Below are positions 8,840-16,352 of a DNA stretch of 64,000 bases, in pieces. Both the position numbers and the translations under genes were made by a program. The notes beneath the pieces were generated by a model. It ran no database searches, was not told the origin of the DNA, and saw only the letters and a program-made list of their open reading frames with translations. The stretch's first letter is position 1, and each line of letters begins with the position of its first letter. The stretch is taken from contig NZ_JRKM01000001.1 in the NCBI RefSeq assembly GCF_000768065.1, forward strand, positions 3,702,001-3,766,000, written 5' to 3'. Source of the DNA: Aquabacterium sp. NJ1. GTDB taxonomy: Bacteria; Pseudomonadota; Gammaproteobacteria; Burkholderiales; Burkholderiaceae_C.

Positions 8840-8851
8840 AAATCAAAGTCC

Positions 8852-10438
8852 ATGGCAACCTCATCACGTTACCGCACCATGAGCCGAGCAGCCTACCTGC
8901 GAGCCATCGCGGCCATGAAGGCGCGTCACCCTTGGTTGGGAAGTCAGGTGGTCGAGCCCGCGCCGGGCCATATGCTGGTGGTGGAGCAGTTTCTGTCCAA
9001 GGCTGAGCTGCTGATGCAGCCTGAGAACCTGCAGGGCACACCACTGTTCTGCGCAACCACCTACCGCGACAGGCTTTGTCTGCGGATGGAACTCACTAAC
9101 GCCAGTGTGAGCCGCGACCGGGCTTTGCTGGATTTGATCGATGTCTCGCGACACGCCGCACAGCAGCACTGCCCTGTTTGCGGCGCTCCGGTGATTGGCG
9201 GCGATGCCAATGCAGGCCAGGGTGTGCGCTGTAAAAGGCACGAGGCATCCATAGGGCTGTTCACGGAAGACATCAAGCGCAACCGCAGGTTGGCGTTGGG
9301 GCTGGGCTTGCTGCCAGCGCCCGCTGAACGTGTGCGTTCGATCCGAGGTGAGCCCATCGATCCATCGGTGCCCATGGACGAGGGTGTGTCATTCGTGGTG
9401 CAAACCTTGCACCACGAAACCCCGCTCGAACCACCGCTGGCACCTTCCAGCCCGCCGGCCGCGCGAGCCACGCCGCAGATCGCCTTTCTTGACGTCAGCG
9501 GCTTGCGCAGCTTCGTGGACCGACACCGCACTAAGTCTGAGGAGAAAGCCAAGCGTGCCCATCACATTGCCGAGCGCATCCGCGCAGCAGGCCACGAGCG
9601 TCGTTGCTTGGGGGAACTCCCCGATGATTGGCCTGACCTGATTGACGAGTTCACTTGCAACTTCCCAAACTTTGCAGAAGTGGCCGAGGTTCTGCACGAC
9701 TATTTCGCGCTGCATGCCATGGGTGATGGGCGCGTGTCCTGGTCTCCCCTCTTGCTGGTGGGACCGGCTGGCATTGGCAAGACTGAGGCCGCACGGTGGC
9801 TGGCAGAGCGGTTGTGCCTGCCTTTCCGCGTCATGGACATGGCCAGCGCACAATCGGGCTCGCCACTGGCCGGGTCGGAGTCGTTCTGGAGCAACTCGGA
9901 GCCCGGTGTGTTGTTCGAATTGCTGGCCTATCAACCTAAAGCCAACCCGGTCGTGGTGCTGGACGAGTTGGACAAGACCGACAAGGACCGCCCGTACGAC
10001 CCGCTGGCAGCGCTGTACACGTTGCTGGAGCCTCGCAGCGCTCGTAGTTTCATCGACCTGTCCATTCGAGACTTCTCGATTGATGCCAGCCATGTGAACT
10101 GGATCGCCACTGCCAACAGTGCGGACAACATTCCGGCGCCGCTGTTGTCACGCATGACGGTGCTGCAGGTGCAGGCCCCAACAACTGAGCACGCGGCTCA
10201 CATTGCCCAACAGATTTATGGGCGCATGCGGGCGGAGAGCCCTTGGGGTTCGGCCTTCTCGCCGAGGCTGGATGAGCAGGTGGTGAACCAGTTGAAGAAC
10301 TTGCCACCAAGAAGCGTGGGCTTGGCGATCAAGCGCGCGCTGGGGCGGGCTGCGCGGGAAGAGCGAGATTACATTCGAGTTGGAGACTTGCCATCCATGC
10401 CCAGCCCAACTCGCAATCCAATGGGATTCACGGCATGA
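8852..10438 (+). CDS. AAA+ ATPase, Lon-like ATPase module with N-terminal zinc-ribbon-like motif
   Basis: A 528-residue protein. Residues 107-130 form a CPVC...CKRH cluster (C107, C110, C127, H130) likely to bind zinc. Residues ~295-460 are an AAA+ module: Walker A GPAGIGKT (304-311), Walker B VVVLDELDK (367-375), a Lon-like LLEP...F-x-D block, sensor-1 region WIATANSADNIP and an Arg-finger candidate in LLSRM. This stretch resembles the Lon ATPase domain, but no Ser-Lys protease domain follows. Residues ~165-210 are proline-rich and probably flexible. It may remodel or unload a protein or DNA complex; partner and substrate are unknown. It is divergent from the XRE regulator and followed by the SMP-like gene. 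Not a recognised named family. Confidence 0.75.
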   Translation: MATSSRYRTMSRAAYLRAIAAMKARHPWLGSQVVEPAPGHMLVVEQFLSKAELLMQPENLQGTPLFCATTYRDRLCLRMELTNASVSRDRALLDLIDVSRHAAQQHCPVCGAPVIGGDANAGQGVRCKRHEASIGLFTEDIKRNRRLALGLGLLPAPAERVRSIRGEPIDPSVPMDEGVSFVVQTLHHETPLEPPLAPSSPPAARATPQIAFLDVSGLRSFVDRHRTKSEEKAKRAHHIAERIRAAGHERRCLGELPDDWPDLIDEFTCNFPNFAEVAEVLHDYFALHAMGDGRVSWSPLLLVGPAGIGKTEAARWLAERLCLPFRVMDMASAQSGSPLAGSESFWSNSEPGVLFELLAYQPKANPVVVLDELDKTDKDRPYDPLAALYTLLEPRSARSFIDLSIRDFSIDASHVNWIATANSADNIPAPLLSRMTVLQVQAPTTEHAAHIAQQIYGRMRAESPWGSAFSPRLDEQVVNQLKNLPPRSVGLAIKRALGRAAREERDYIRVGDLPSMPSPTRNPMGFTA

Positions 10439-10557
10439 GCCCATGCAGTGCAAAACAGAAAAATTCTTCAGCGGTCGCGCGGGATACGAAATGAAGCCAG
10501 ATCTCTAACCTTTCGACTGTTGCCGATGTGCGCAACACAACCATTGAAAGGTCCAGT

Positions 10558-10725
10558 ATGTCCAAGTCTTCTGCCAAGTCCACTCCCATGACCAGCCAAG
10601 CTGCTGCACGCATCCAGTCGTCAACCGCAAAGTCCAACGGCGGGCAGGTGGCTGCTGGTAGCTTCGCTTCGCGGGCACAGAGCTCGGCTGCCACGAATCA
10701 AGGTGGCTCCAAGGGCTCGAAGTAA
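10558..10725 (+). CDS. Small SMP-like (seed-maturation-motif) protein
   Basis: A 55-residue hydrophilic protein rich in Ser, Ala, Gly and Gln, with the pattern MTSQAAARIQSSTAKSNGG then GSFASRAQSSAATN. This two-block AAARIQS...NGG...F-x-RAQSAA layout resembles the SMP motif of late-embryogenesis proteins and small bacterial relatives, which are expected to be disordered. The ATG at 10558 has AAAGG 6 bp upstream; an earlier in-frame ATG at 10528 lacks one. It lies 119 bp after the AAA+ gene and is followed by a GC-rich hairpin, so it may be separately transcribed. Function unknown. Confidence 0.6.
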   Translation: MSKSSAKSTPMTSQAAARIQSSTAKSNGGQVAAGSFASRAQSSAATNQGGSKGSK

Positions 10726-10735
10726 GCTCAGTTGA

Positions 10736-10761
10736 GCCCGGCGCCAGTGATGGTGCCGGGC
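10736..10761 (+). terminator. GC-rich hairpin after the SMP-like gene
   Basis: GCCCGGCGCC pairs with GGTGCCGGGC (one G-U pair) around a 6-nt loop, starting 11 bp after the SMP-like stop codon. No T-run follows, so termination may be partial or Rho-assisted. Confidence 0.45.
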
Positions 10762-10970
10762 CCGAAACTGCCAATGAGATACAGCAACGACAAGACGGTG
10801 TCCGCCTTGGTGCGAACACGGGTCAGCTCAGGTTGGAAGTAGGTGAACGGGAAAACGCATGGCAAGCTTGTTGCGCCGAATGGCCGGAAGCTTGCAGTGC
10901 CCGGAACTCCAAGCGACTGGCGGGCCAGCCTGAATTTCCGCAGGGACATTCGCCGCATCGGCGCGATCAA

Positions 10971-13175
10971 ATGACCATGACAAAACAATTACCCCCGTAT
11001 CCGAGATTCGGCGAGTGCATCTCGGCCTTGGCCGGAGCAATAGATGCCAACAAGGCCGGAAGTGATGTGGGACGCTTGGCCAGAGAAGGCGATTTCGATT
11101 GGCGACGGCTGGATATGGTCATCGCCGAGGTACTCGTTGACAACAGCGCAACTGTCATTGGAGATATCGCTCATCAAATCTTCGCACGCTGGGTATCCTC
11201 AGTTCGGTCCGCCTATACCCATCTGGTGCTCGGCGTGTCACTGGATGCCCTGGGGCGAAACGAAGCACTTCCGGTCTTGGTTGAGCATTTCTTTGCCCCA
11301 TTCGGCGGACAACTGCTGCTGCAAGTCAGCGCCGAGCTGCCAGGTCCTGACTTGCAGCGGTTGCTTGCTGACAGCGAGCAGCCGCTGCGGGTGACATTCG
11401 AATGGTTGGACGGAGCCGTCGGAGGCCCTGTAGAAAAACTGCTGTATCCGGGGAGCACAGGATCGGCTCGGTTTGAGCAGGAAAAAGTACGTAAGTGGCG
11501 TACCGGCACCGACATTCCTTCAGCGCAGAGCATCAAGCTGTTTTACCGAAAGCTGGTCGAGTGCTGGAAGCCTATCCCCGCTTGCCCTGTTTGGCTGCTG
11601 ATTGCCTCTGCCCTGTCACGGCTAGAGAGGCAATGGCCGGGATCACTGCGGTCTTTGATGCTCCTTCAGGCGCGAGGGATTGCATCTCCAAGCAGACCTG
11701 TTGAGGATGTTCTCTCCGAGTTGGTCGTCCGCGCCGGACAGGCATGGCCCGAGCTCGCCCAAGCTGGCTGTTACCTGTGGCACGACTTGCGTCGAACGTC
11801 AGCAAAGCAACCCGGGGATCGGGACCGCACCTGGCAGCAAATCGAAGCACTGGAGCAACTGGCAAAACGCCTTGACCCAGAGGGACATACCGCCTACCAC
11901 TACAGCTGGATGAAGGGCCGTTGGCATGCGCTGTCCGGGCAGTACCAAGAAGCACTCCCGCACTACAAGCAAGCCTTCGAGCAGGCATGCTACCGAGCGG
12001 GACACCAGATCAAAGACATTGTTTCCGAAGCGTCCTGCCTCTCGGCCTTTCTGCCGAAGGAGCGGGTGTTTCTGAAACAGCTCAAGCACGTCGGCATAGT
12101 CCTCGGGCTCTACCGCAAACCTGAAGCAGGAACGGTTCTTGAAGATTGGGAGCTTGATCAGCTTGCGCTGCAGTTGCCGGTCGAATTCCCAGCTTGCGGA
12201 CGGTTCGTTGAATGTCAGCAAGATCTGACCGATGAGCCCATCCAAGGATGGCTTTTCCTTGACCGCGACGCCATCTCAAAGATGAAGCCCGATCTCAAGG
12301 CGCCGAGCCGCGTGCGGGCAGTGCACTCGGCGGATGGGCAGGTTCGGCGCTGGCCACAGTTGCGCCTCTTTGCTTCCTTCGGACTTTTTGAACAAGTCCA
12401 AGCGCTGCTTGACGCGGGCGCCTCGGTAGACGACCTGGACAGCTCAAACGCCTCCCCACTGCTCTGCGCAATTCAGCACGCAGAGCAGACGGGCAGGTGC
12501 GAGGTGCTGGACCTGCTTCTTGTCCACCCCCATCAACCAGCCACGATCAATGCGTTGACCCAGCGCAAGCGACTGACGCCATTGATGTGCGCGATCGATC
12601 TTGGTCTGCCTGATGTCGTGGCTGCCTTGGTCGAGCAAAACGCAGATGTTGAACAGCGAGCTCTGACCGACAACCAGTCGCCGCTGTACTACCTGGTGAC
12701 CCAGTTGTCCGGGAGGGTCAACCCAACCCAGATGCTGTGCACGCTGACTGCTCGAATGATGCAAGAGCCCGATTCGGTGCTTAAAGACACGTTGCGTCGA
12801 TTTGGTGTCGGGCTCGCAGGCGCATTCGGATCAAACACAACCGCTCTGGGCTCGCATCAAGAACTGGCCATTGCTGTGGCCAAAGCAATGGTTGACCGGC
12901 ACGTTTCAAGGCACTCAGTTTCCAAGTTGATGAGGATCGCCGCAATACTTTTGGAGGCTGGTGCCAAGCCAAACGCAACTCACAGATACCCGGTTCCTGG
13001 CCGAACACCGCTGATGTTGGCGGCCGAGAGTGATTTGCCCGAGCTGCTTGATTTGATGATCCAACGTGGTGGTGATCCACTCATGCCAGATGCACACGGG
13101 CAAGACAGTTGGCAGATCGCACGTGCCTTTCATTCAAGGCGAGTACTGAGCTACCTGAGCCAAAGGTACCGTTGA
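10971..13175 (+). CDS. Large protein with TPR-like middle and C-terminal ankyrin repeats
   Basis: About 734 residues. The N-terminal ~200 residues match nothing I recognise and include a possible small helix-turn-helix-like segment (VRKWRTGTDIPSAQSI). The middle has a TPR-like helical hairpin (YHYSWMKGRWHALSGQYQEALPHYKQAFEQA, described here only by its ends and spacing). From about residue 460 there are ankyrin-type repeats with the TPL-x-x-A and hydrophobic LL-x-x-GA patterns (VQALLDAGASVDD, RLTPLMCAIDLGLPDVV, GRTPLMLAAESDLPEL). The ATG at 10971 is chosen because the frame further upstream overlaps non-coding-looking DNA; ATG 10977 is an alternative. A cytoplasmic scaffold or effector-recognition role is plausible; no enzyme motif is visible. 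Confidence 0.65.
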   Translation: MTMTKQLPPYPRFGECISALAGAIDANKAGSDVGRLAREGDFDWRRLDMVIAEVLVDNSATVIGDIAHQIFARWVSSVRSAYTHLVLGVSLDALGRNEALPVLVEHFFAPFGGQLLLQVSAELPGPDLQRLLADSEQPLRVTFEWLDGAVGGPVEKLLYPGSTGSARFEQEKVRKWRTGTDIPSAQSIKLFYRKLVECWKPIPACPVWLLIASALSRLERQWPGSLRSLMLLQARGIASPSRPVEDVLSELVVRAGQAWPELAQAGCYLWHDLRRTSAKQPGDRDRTWQQIEALEQLAKRLDPEGHTAYHYSWMKGRWHALSGQYQEALPHYKQAFEQACYRAGHQIKDIVSEASCLSAFLPKERVFLKQLKHVGIVLGLYRKPEAGTVLEDWELDQLALQLPVEFPACGRFVECQQDLTDEPIQGWLFLDRDAISKMKPDLKAPSRVRAVHSADGQVRRWPQLRLFASFGLFEQVQALLDAGASVDDLDSSNASPLLCAIQHAEQTGRCEVLDLLLVHPHQPATINALTQRKRLTPLMCAIDLGLPDVVAALVEQNADVEQRALTDNQSPLYYLVTQLSGRVNPTQMLCTLTARMMQEPDSVLKDTLRRFGVGLAGAFGSNTTALGSHQELAIAVAKAMVDRHVSRHSVSKLMRIAAILLEAGAKPNATHRYPVPGRTPLMLAAESDLPELLDLMIQRGGDPLMPDAHGQDSWQIARAFHSRRVLSYLSQRYR

Positions 13176-13234
13176 CGACAGGCCCGTGGCGTTTGTCCGT
13201 GCAGGCTTGCAACTGCAGCCGAGTGTTCATCAGG

Positions 13235-13258
13235 CGATTACGATAATTACTGTAATCG
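13235..13258. repeat. A/T-rich palindrome between convergent genes
   Basis: CGATTAC is repeated inverted as GTAATCG around gataattact. Read on the minus strand it contains TACAGTAATT, which is close to one 10-bp unit of the operators at 8751 and 8820. It could be a third binding site or a weak terminator between the ankyrin gene and the opposing zinc-ribbon gene. Confidence 0.4.
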
Positions 13259-13268
13259 TCTCGTGCTC

Positions 13269-13748
13269 TCAGCCGCGTTGATGCGACTGACCACACCCAT
13301 GGCAGAACCATGTCTTCCGCCACTGGTCTTTGGCAACGCTGTAGTCTTTGGCCTGGATGTGCCAGGCCTTCATCAGCAGCCATCCCACTGCAATGAGGCC
13401 CATGCCAGCAAGCGCCTCTTTCCAGTTGTGGGCGAGCATGGCGACCGCTGACATGTCCAGCCTGCAGCTCCGCTCGAATACGTCACAGCTTGTCGATGCA
13501 TGGTAAACGACCGCGCAGCCAAGTCCGAGGCTCACCACAAAAGGCATAGGCGATGGTGGCGAGGGTGGCGCGCAATGCTGAGCAAGCAACGTGGCCTGTG
13601 AGCCGTGGCTGCTCCCTTGCGCAAACTGGCCATTCGACGTGAAGGCGATGTGCTCAGCTTGAAAGTGCTGTGTTCCATCAGCATGCGCCACAGTCATCCG
13701 CTGAATGTGGGGGCTGCCGCAACGAGGACATTGCATCGACATGTTCAT
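13269..13748 (-). CDS. Membrane protein with a zinc ribbon split across the two ends
   Basis: A 159-residue protein with CPRCGS at the N terminus and FCHGCGQS at the C terminus, together a possible four-cysteine zinc site. Between them are two hydrophobic segments, FVVSLGLGCAVVYHA and the helix LAGMGLIAVGWLLMKAW. The ATG at 13748 overlaps the stop of the upstream lipoprotein gene (ATGA), and a GGAACGGAGG ribosome region precedes it; ATGs at 13742 and 13736 are alternatives. Function unknown. The chain layout implies that both cytoplasmic ends meet to bind one metal ion. Confidence 0.6.
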   Translation of the reverse strand: MNMSMQCPRCGSPHIQRMTVAHADGTQHFQAEHIAFTSNGQFAQGSSHGSQATLLAQHCAPPSPPSPMPFVVSLGLGCAVVYHASTSCDVFERSCRLDMSAVAMLAHNWKEALAGMGLIAVGWLLMKAWHIQAKDYSVAKDQWRKTWFCHGCGQSHQRG

Positions 13749-14815
13749 CCCTCCGTTCCTTCTGTGTTGATGGTGCAGGTCAGCGTGGGATCGCGACCCT
13801 CCATATCAGCAGAGAGCACGCCGACTTTGGTCAATCGGCCATAGGTTCTGCCGTCCTTGCCCAGCTGCAGTGCGGCCGCCTTCACCACCTGCTGCAAGCT
13901 GACACCGGACATGAAGCTGCGATAGACGTGCTCGCCACCATCGCGAGAGACTGCGATCTTGTGCACGGTGAGCCCATGAACCCTGAGGGGCTGGGTCAAG
14001 GTGACCGGGGTGATGCCTTGGCCTGGTCGCCATCCCGACAACCTGAGTGCGGCCTCTGCTTGATCAAAGCGTTTGCTGATCGAGGCGCAAGACAGCGCCT
14101 GCTCAAGCTGGGTCTTGGCCTTACTTCTAACTGGCTGCGTAGTTGTGCTGGCGCCATAACCGACCAGCCACAGATTCGTTGGCGCGCCCGGTTGCCAGCC
14201 GGTGTCGCGCACCAGTTGCTGAATGAAGCCCTGGAAGGCGAGCTGTTGCCGCTCGCTGATCGGTTGCCTGTCGGGAATGGCCAGCATTGGCGGCTTGGGC
14301 CCGGATGTGCGCAGGTTGCCGCTGTGCTCAAGGGCGGTTTGCTGCATGAACAGATGCAGGTTGGCGGCGTTGTTCACCGCATAGCCGACCGATTGCCCCC
14401 AACACACGGAGAAGGCGGGCACAGCTTCCGACTTGCTCATGCTCCACCAGATCGTGGCAGTTGCCGACCAACAGTCGTTCCGGGCCCAGTCCGTCACTGT
14501 GACTGCCACACGGGGAAAGTACGTCTTTGCCGTCCCGTCGTAGGGATGCTTGCTGAAGACACCGGCCAAACGCGTCGTGCGGACGCTTGGCAAGGCGGCG
14601 CCTTCTTGGCGCTCGAAGTTGTTGAGGGTGGCGGTTTGAGCAGACTGGGCCTGGGCGCCCAGTGAGAGCCGCACCTTGGTTGATCCGTCCGGTTGCGCTT
14701 GGGTGGTTACGCACCCTGAAAGCGTCTGAATCAGAGCCAGTACGCAGATGGACGCCTTGCAATGACTGCGTGACGTCACGCAGCCTGTGGTGTGGAGTCG
14801 TCGCAAGCCTTCCAT
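13745..14815 (-). CDS. Putative lipoprotein of unknown function
   Basis: About 356 residues. A basic N terminus and hydrophobic stretch end in a lipobox-like LSGC (ICVLALIQTLSGCVTT), so lipidation and export are likely. The remainder shows no enzyme motif I recognise; it has several Trp and Cys residues and a C-terminal segment GVSLQQVVKAAALQLGKDG that looks helical. The ATG at 14815 is preferred over an in-frame GTG at 14851, because that GTG lies inside a 20-bp palindrome and GAGG precedes 14815. It is co-oriented and overlapping with the zinc-ribbon membrane gene, suggesting a two-gene envelope unit. Confidence 0.55.
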   Translation of the reverse strand: MEGLRRLHTTGCVTSRSHCKASICVLALIQTLSGCVTTQAQPDGSTKVRLSLGAQAQSAQTATLNNFERQEGAALPSVRTTRLAGVFSKHPYDGTAKTYFPRVAVTVTDWARNDCWSATATIWWSMSKSEAVPAFSVCWGQSVGYAVNNAANLHLFMQQTALEHSGNLRTSGPKPPMLAIPDRQPISERQQLAFQGFIQQLVRDTGWQPGAPTNLWLVGYGASTTTQPVRSKAKTQLEQALSCASISKRFDQAEAALRLSGWRPGQGITPVTLTQPLRVHGLTVHKIAVSRDGGEHVYRSFMSGVSLQQVVKAAALQLGKDGRTYGRLTKVGVLSADMEGRDPTLTCTINTEGTEG

Positions 14816-14841
14816 GATCTCATTTTCCTCTCGAATGTTAT

Positions 14842-14861
14842 CTATAGACACGTGTCAATAG
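14842..14861. promoter_or_regulatory. 20-bp near-perfect palindrome in a divergent promoter
   Basis: The core GACACGTGTC (14847-14856) is a perfect palindrome, and its flanks CTAT/ATAG extend the symmetry to 20 bp with one mismatched pair. It lies between the lipoprotein gene and the XRE gene at 14889, and is the best candidate operator for that regulator. Confidence 0.55.
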
Positions 14862-14888
14862 TGTACATATTCGGAAGACTCGCTGTCC

Positions 14889-15143
14889 ATGAGACCGAGT
14901 CGAAACCAGTCGTTGATCGAAGCCTTGGGGGTGGAGATCAAGGTGCGCCGCTTAGAACTCGGCTTGTCGCAGGAGGACCTGGCTGGGCGCTGTGAGTTGG
15001 ATCGGCCCTATATCACCTTGATCGAGAGCGGGCGCAAGCAGCCCACCATCAGCGTGCTGCACCGGCTGGCAGGAGCGTTGGAGTGGTCGCTTGCGGAAAT
15101 GTGTGGCCGCGTCGAGGTGCGCTACCAGGCAATGGCAGCGTGA
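14889..15143 (+). CDS. Small XRE-family transcriptional regulator
   Basis: An 84-residue protein that is essentially one helix-turn-helix domain: VRRLELGLSQEDLAGRC and the recognition region LDRPYITLIESGRKQP. Proteins of this size (phage-repressor or controller-protein type) bind palindromic operators as dimers. The 20-bp palindrome 28 bp upstream of its start, shared with the divergent lipoprotein gene, fits this. The product probably controls itself and the opposite transcript. Confidence 0.85.
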   Translation: MRPSRNQSLIEALGVEIKVRRLELGLSQEDLAGRCELDRPYITLIESGRKQPTISVLHRLAGALEWSLAEMCGRVEVRYQAMAA

Positions 15144-15177
15144 TGGGCGTGACCAGACTGTGGCGCGATGGGTGGCG

Positions 15178-15567
15178 TCAGAGCTTGAGCAGCACGGCGT
15201 AGGCACCAATGGCGGCAAGGGATGCCGCGCATGCCACGGTCGCCAAGGTCACCTTGACCCTGTCGAGGATGGACACTGGTGAGTCATCGTCATCGGATTC
15301 AGACGATGTGGAGAGGGGCAGGTACAGAAGCCCCCCCAAGCCCAGTGCGGCCAACAGGTGCGTCTTGTATGGCCAGCCCGCGTGAAACATGCACGCCGTC
15401 AGAAGGCAAAGCCCAGCGCAGCAAGCAGCGATGATCGCCCAGGCCCGCAAACGCTCACCCTGTGAGGCGGGCGCGAGGGGAATATCGGACGTGAGGCGCA
15501 TCGACATGATGATCGCTGCCACCATGGCAAAACCTTGGGTCGCGGCAATCACGGCAAGCTGATTCAA
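15178..15567 (-). CDS. Four-helix membrane protein, candidate immunity protein
   Basis: A 129-residue protein with four predicted membrane helices (about residues 4-22, 39-62, 70-86 and 104-128) and an acidic loop SESDDDDSP. Its ATG overlaps the stop of the preceding effector-like gene by 4 bp (ATGA), the classic toxin-immunity arrangement. Immunity proteins to pore-forming colicin-like toxins are small polytopic inner-membrane proteins, so protection of the producer's own membrane is the likely role. This is inferred from size, topology and position, not from family recognition. Confidence 0.6.
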   Translation of the reverse strand: MNQLAVIAATQGFAMVAAIIMSMRLTSDIPLAPASQGERLRAWAIIAACCAGLCLLTACMFHAGWPYKTHLLAALGLGGLLYLPLSTSSESDDDDSPVSILDRVKVTLATVACAASLAAIGAYAVLLKL

Positions 15568-16352
15568 TGCGCTGTCTCCGGCCAGAAGTAGTCAAACGAG
15601 GAGGATGCGCCTGTCGCCCCGACCGCAGCCCCCACGAACATCATGACACCGACCACCCAACCTGCTGGGTTGCTGACCATCGCGACAACACCGACCGTCG
15701 CCAACGCACCACCCGCTACGCCACCCGCAACCGTGGCGCCCTCTTTGGCTGCCTGACGAGGCTTGTCTTCAGCGGTGGCAACGTTGTAGACGGCGAAGGC
15801 GAGCGTCGCCACCAGGAAAACGCGCCCTGCAGCGCCGTACAGCTTCACGCGCATATTGACGCCATGATTGGACTTGCCTGCGCTATCGACGATCTGCACC
15901 CAAACCTTTTCTTTTTGCACGGAGGTCAGCGACTCGAACGGCCGTCCGAACATTTCATTGGCTTTCAGGCTCTGCATGTAGTCCAGTGGCCGTCCGGATG
16001 CTTTCATGTCTTTTGACAAGGCCAGGCCGAAGTCGGTGAGCTTTGCGCGTGTCAGCTCCATGATCTGATTGCGGATGGCATTGGCCGTCTTGGCCGCTTC
16101 GTGCGGGGTGATCTTGTCCTCTTTCACGAGCTGGATCAGTTCTGCTCTGGCGGCGGCTGTCTTGCGGGTGTAGTCGGCGCGCGCAGCTGGGTCTTTGATG
16201 ATGCTCTCGGCAAACGCAGCAGAGGCCGTTTCCATGCCCTGAAGCGCCATTGCAAGCTCGTTGCCTTGTGCCTGCGCTGGCGTCGTGTCGCTCTTGACGG
16301 TGGACTGAGATTTTTGGGTCGTGATGACCCTGAGTGCTGGGCCGTTAGCCAT
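15564..16352 (-). CDS. Putative pore-forming effector delivered with a PAAR protein
   Basis: About 262 residues. The N-terminal two thirds are helical and polar, containing AKTANAIRNQIMELTRAKL and AGKSNHGVNMR. The C-terminal third is a glycine-zipper hydrophobic hairpin (FLVATLAFAVYNVATAED, then GATVAGGVAGGALATVGVV and VGVMMFVGAAVGATG), as in membrane-inserting toxins. Similar C-terminal layouts (AGR-hydrophobic-AVYN-TAEDK-GG zipper) are known to me from type VI-associated proteins. The start MANGPALRV (16352) overlaps the PAAR stop by 8 bp and is preferred to 16376. The protein is probably loaded through the PAAR neighbour and neutralised by the following membrane protein. Confidence 0.65.
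   Translation of the reverse strand: MANGPALRVITTQKSQSTVKSDTTPAQAQGNELAMALQGMETASAAFAESIIKDPAARADYTRKTAAARAELIQLVKEDKITPHEAAKTANAIRNQIMELTRAKLTDFGLALSKDMKASGRPLDYMQSLKANEMFGRPFESLTSVQKEKVWVQIVDSAGKSNHGVNMRVKLYGAAGRVFLVATLAFAVYNVATAEDKPRQAAKEGATVAGGVAGGALATVGVVAMVSNPAGWVVGVMMFVGAAVGATGASSSFDYFWPETAH

Noticed and set aside
10728-10988. Minus-strand 86-codon frame between the SMP-like and ankyrin genes
   Set aside because: It spans a hairpin and the start of the ankyrin gene and has no credible start or similarity.
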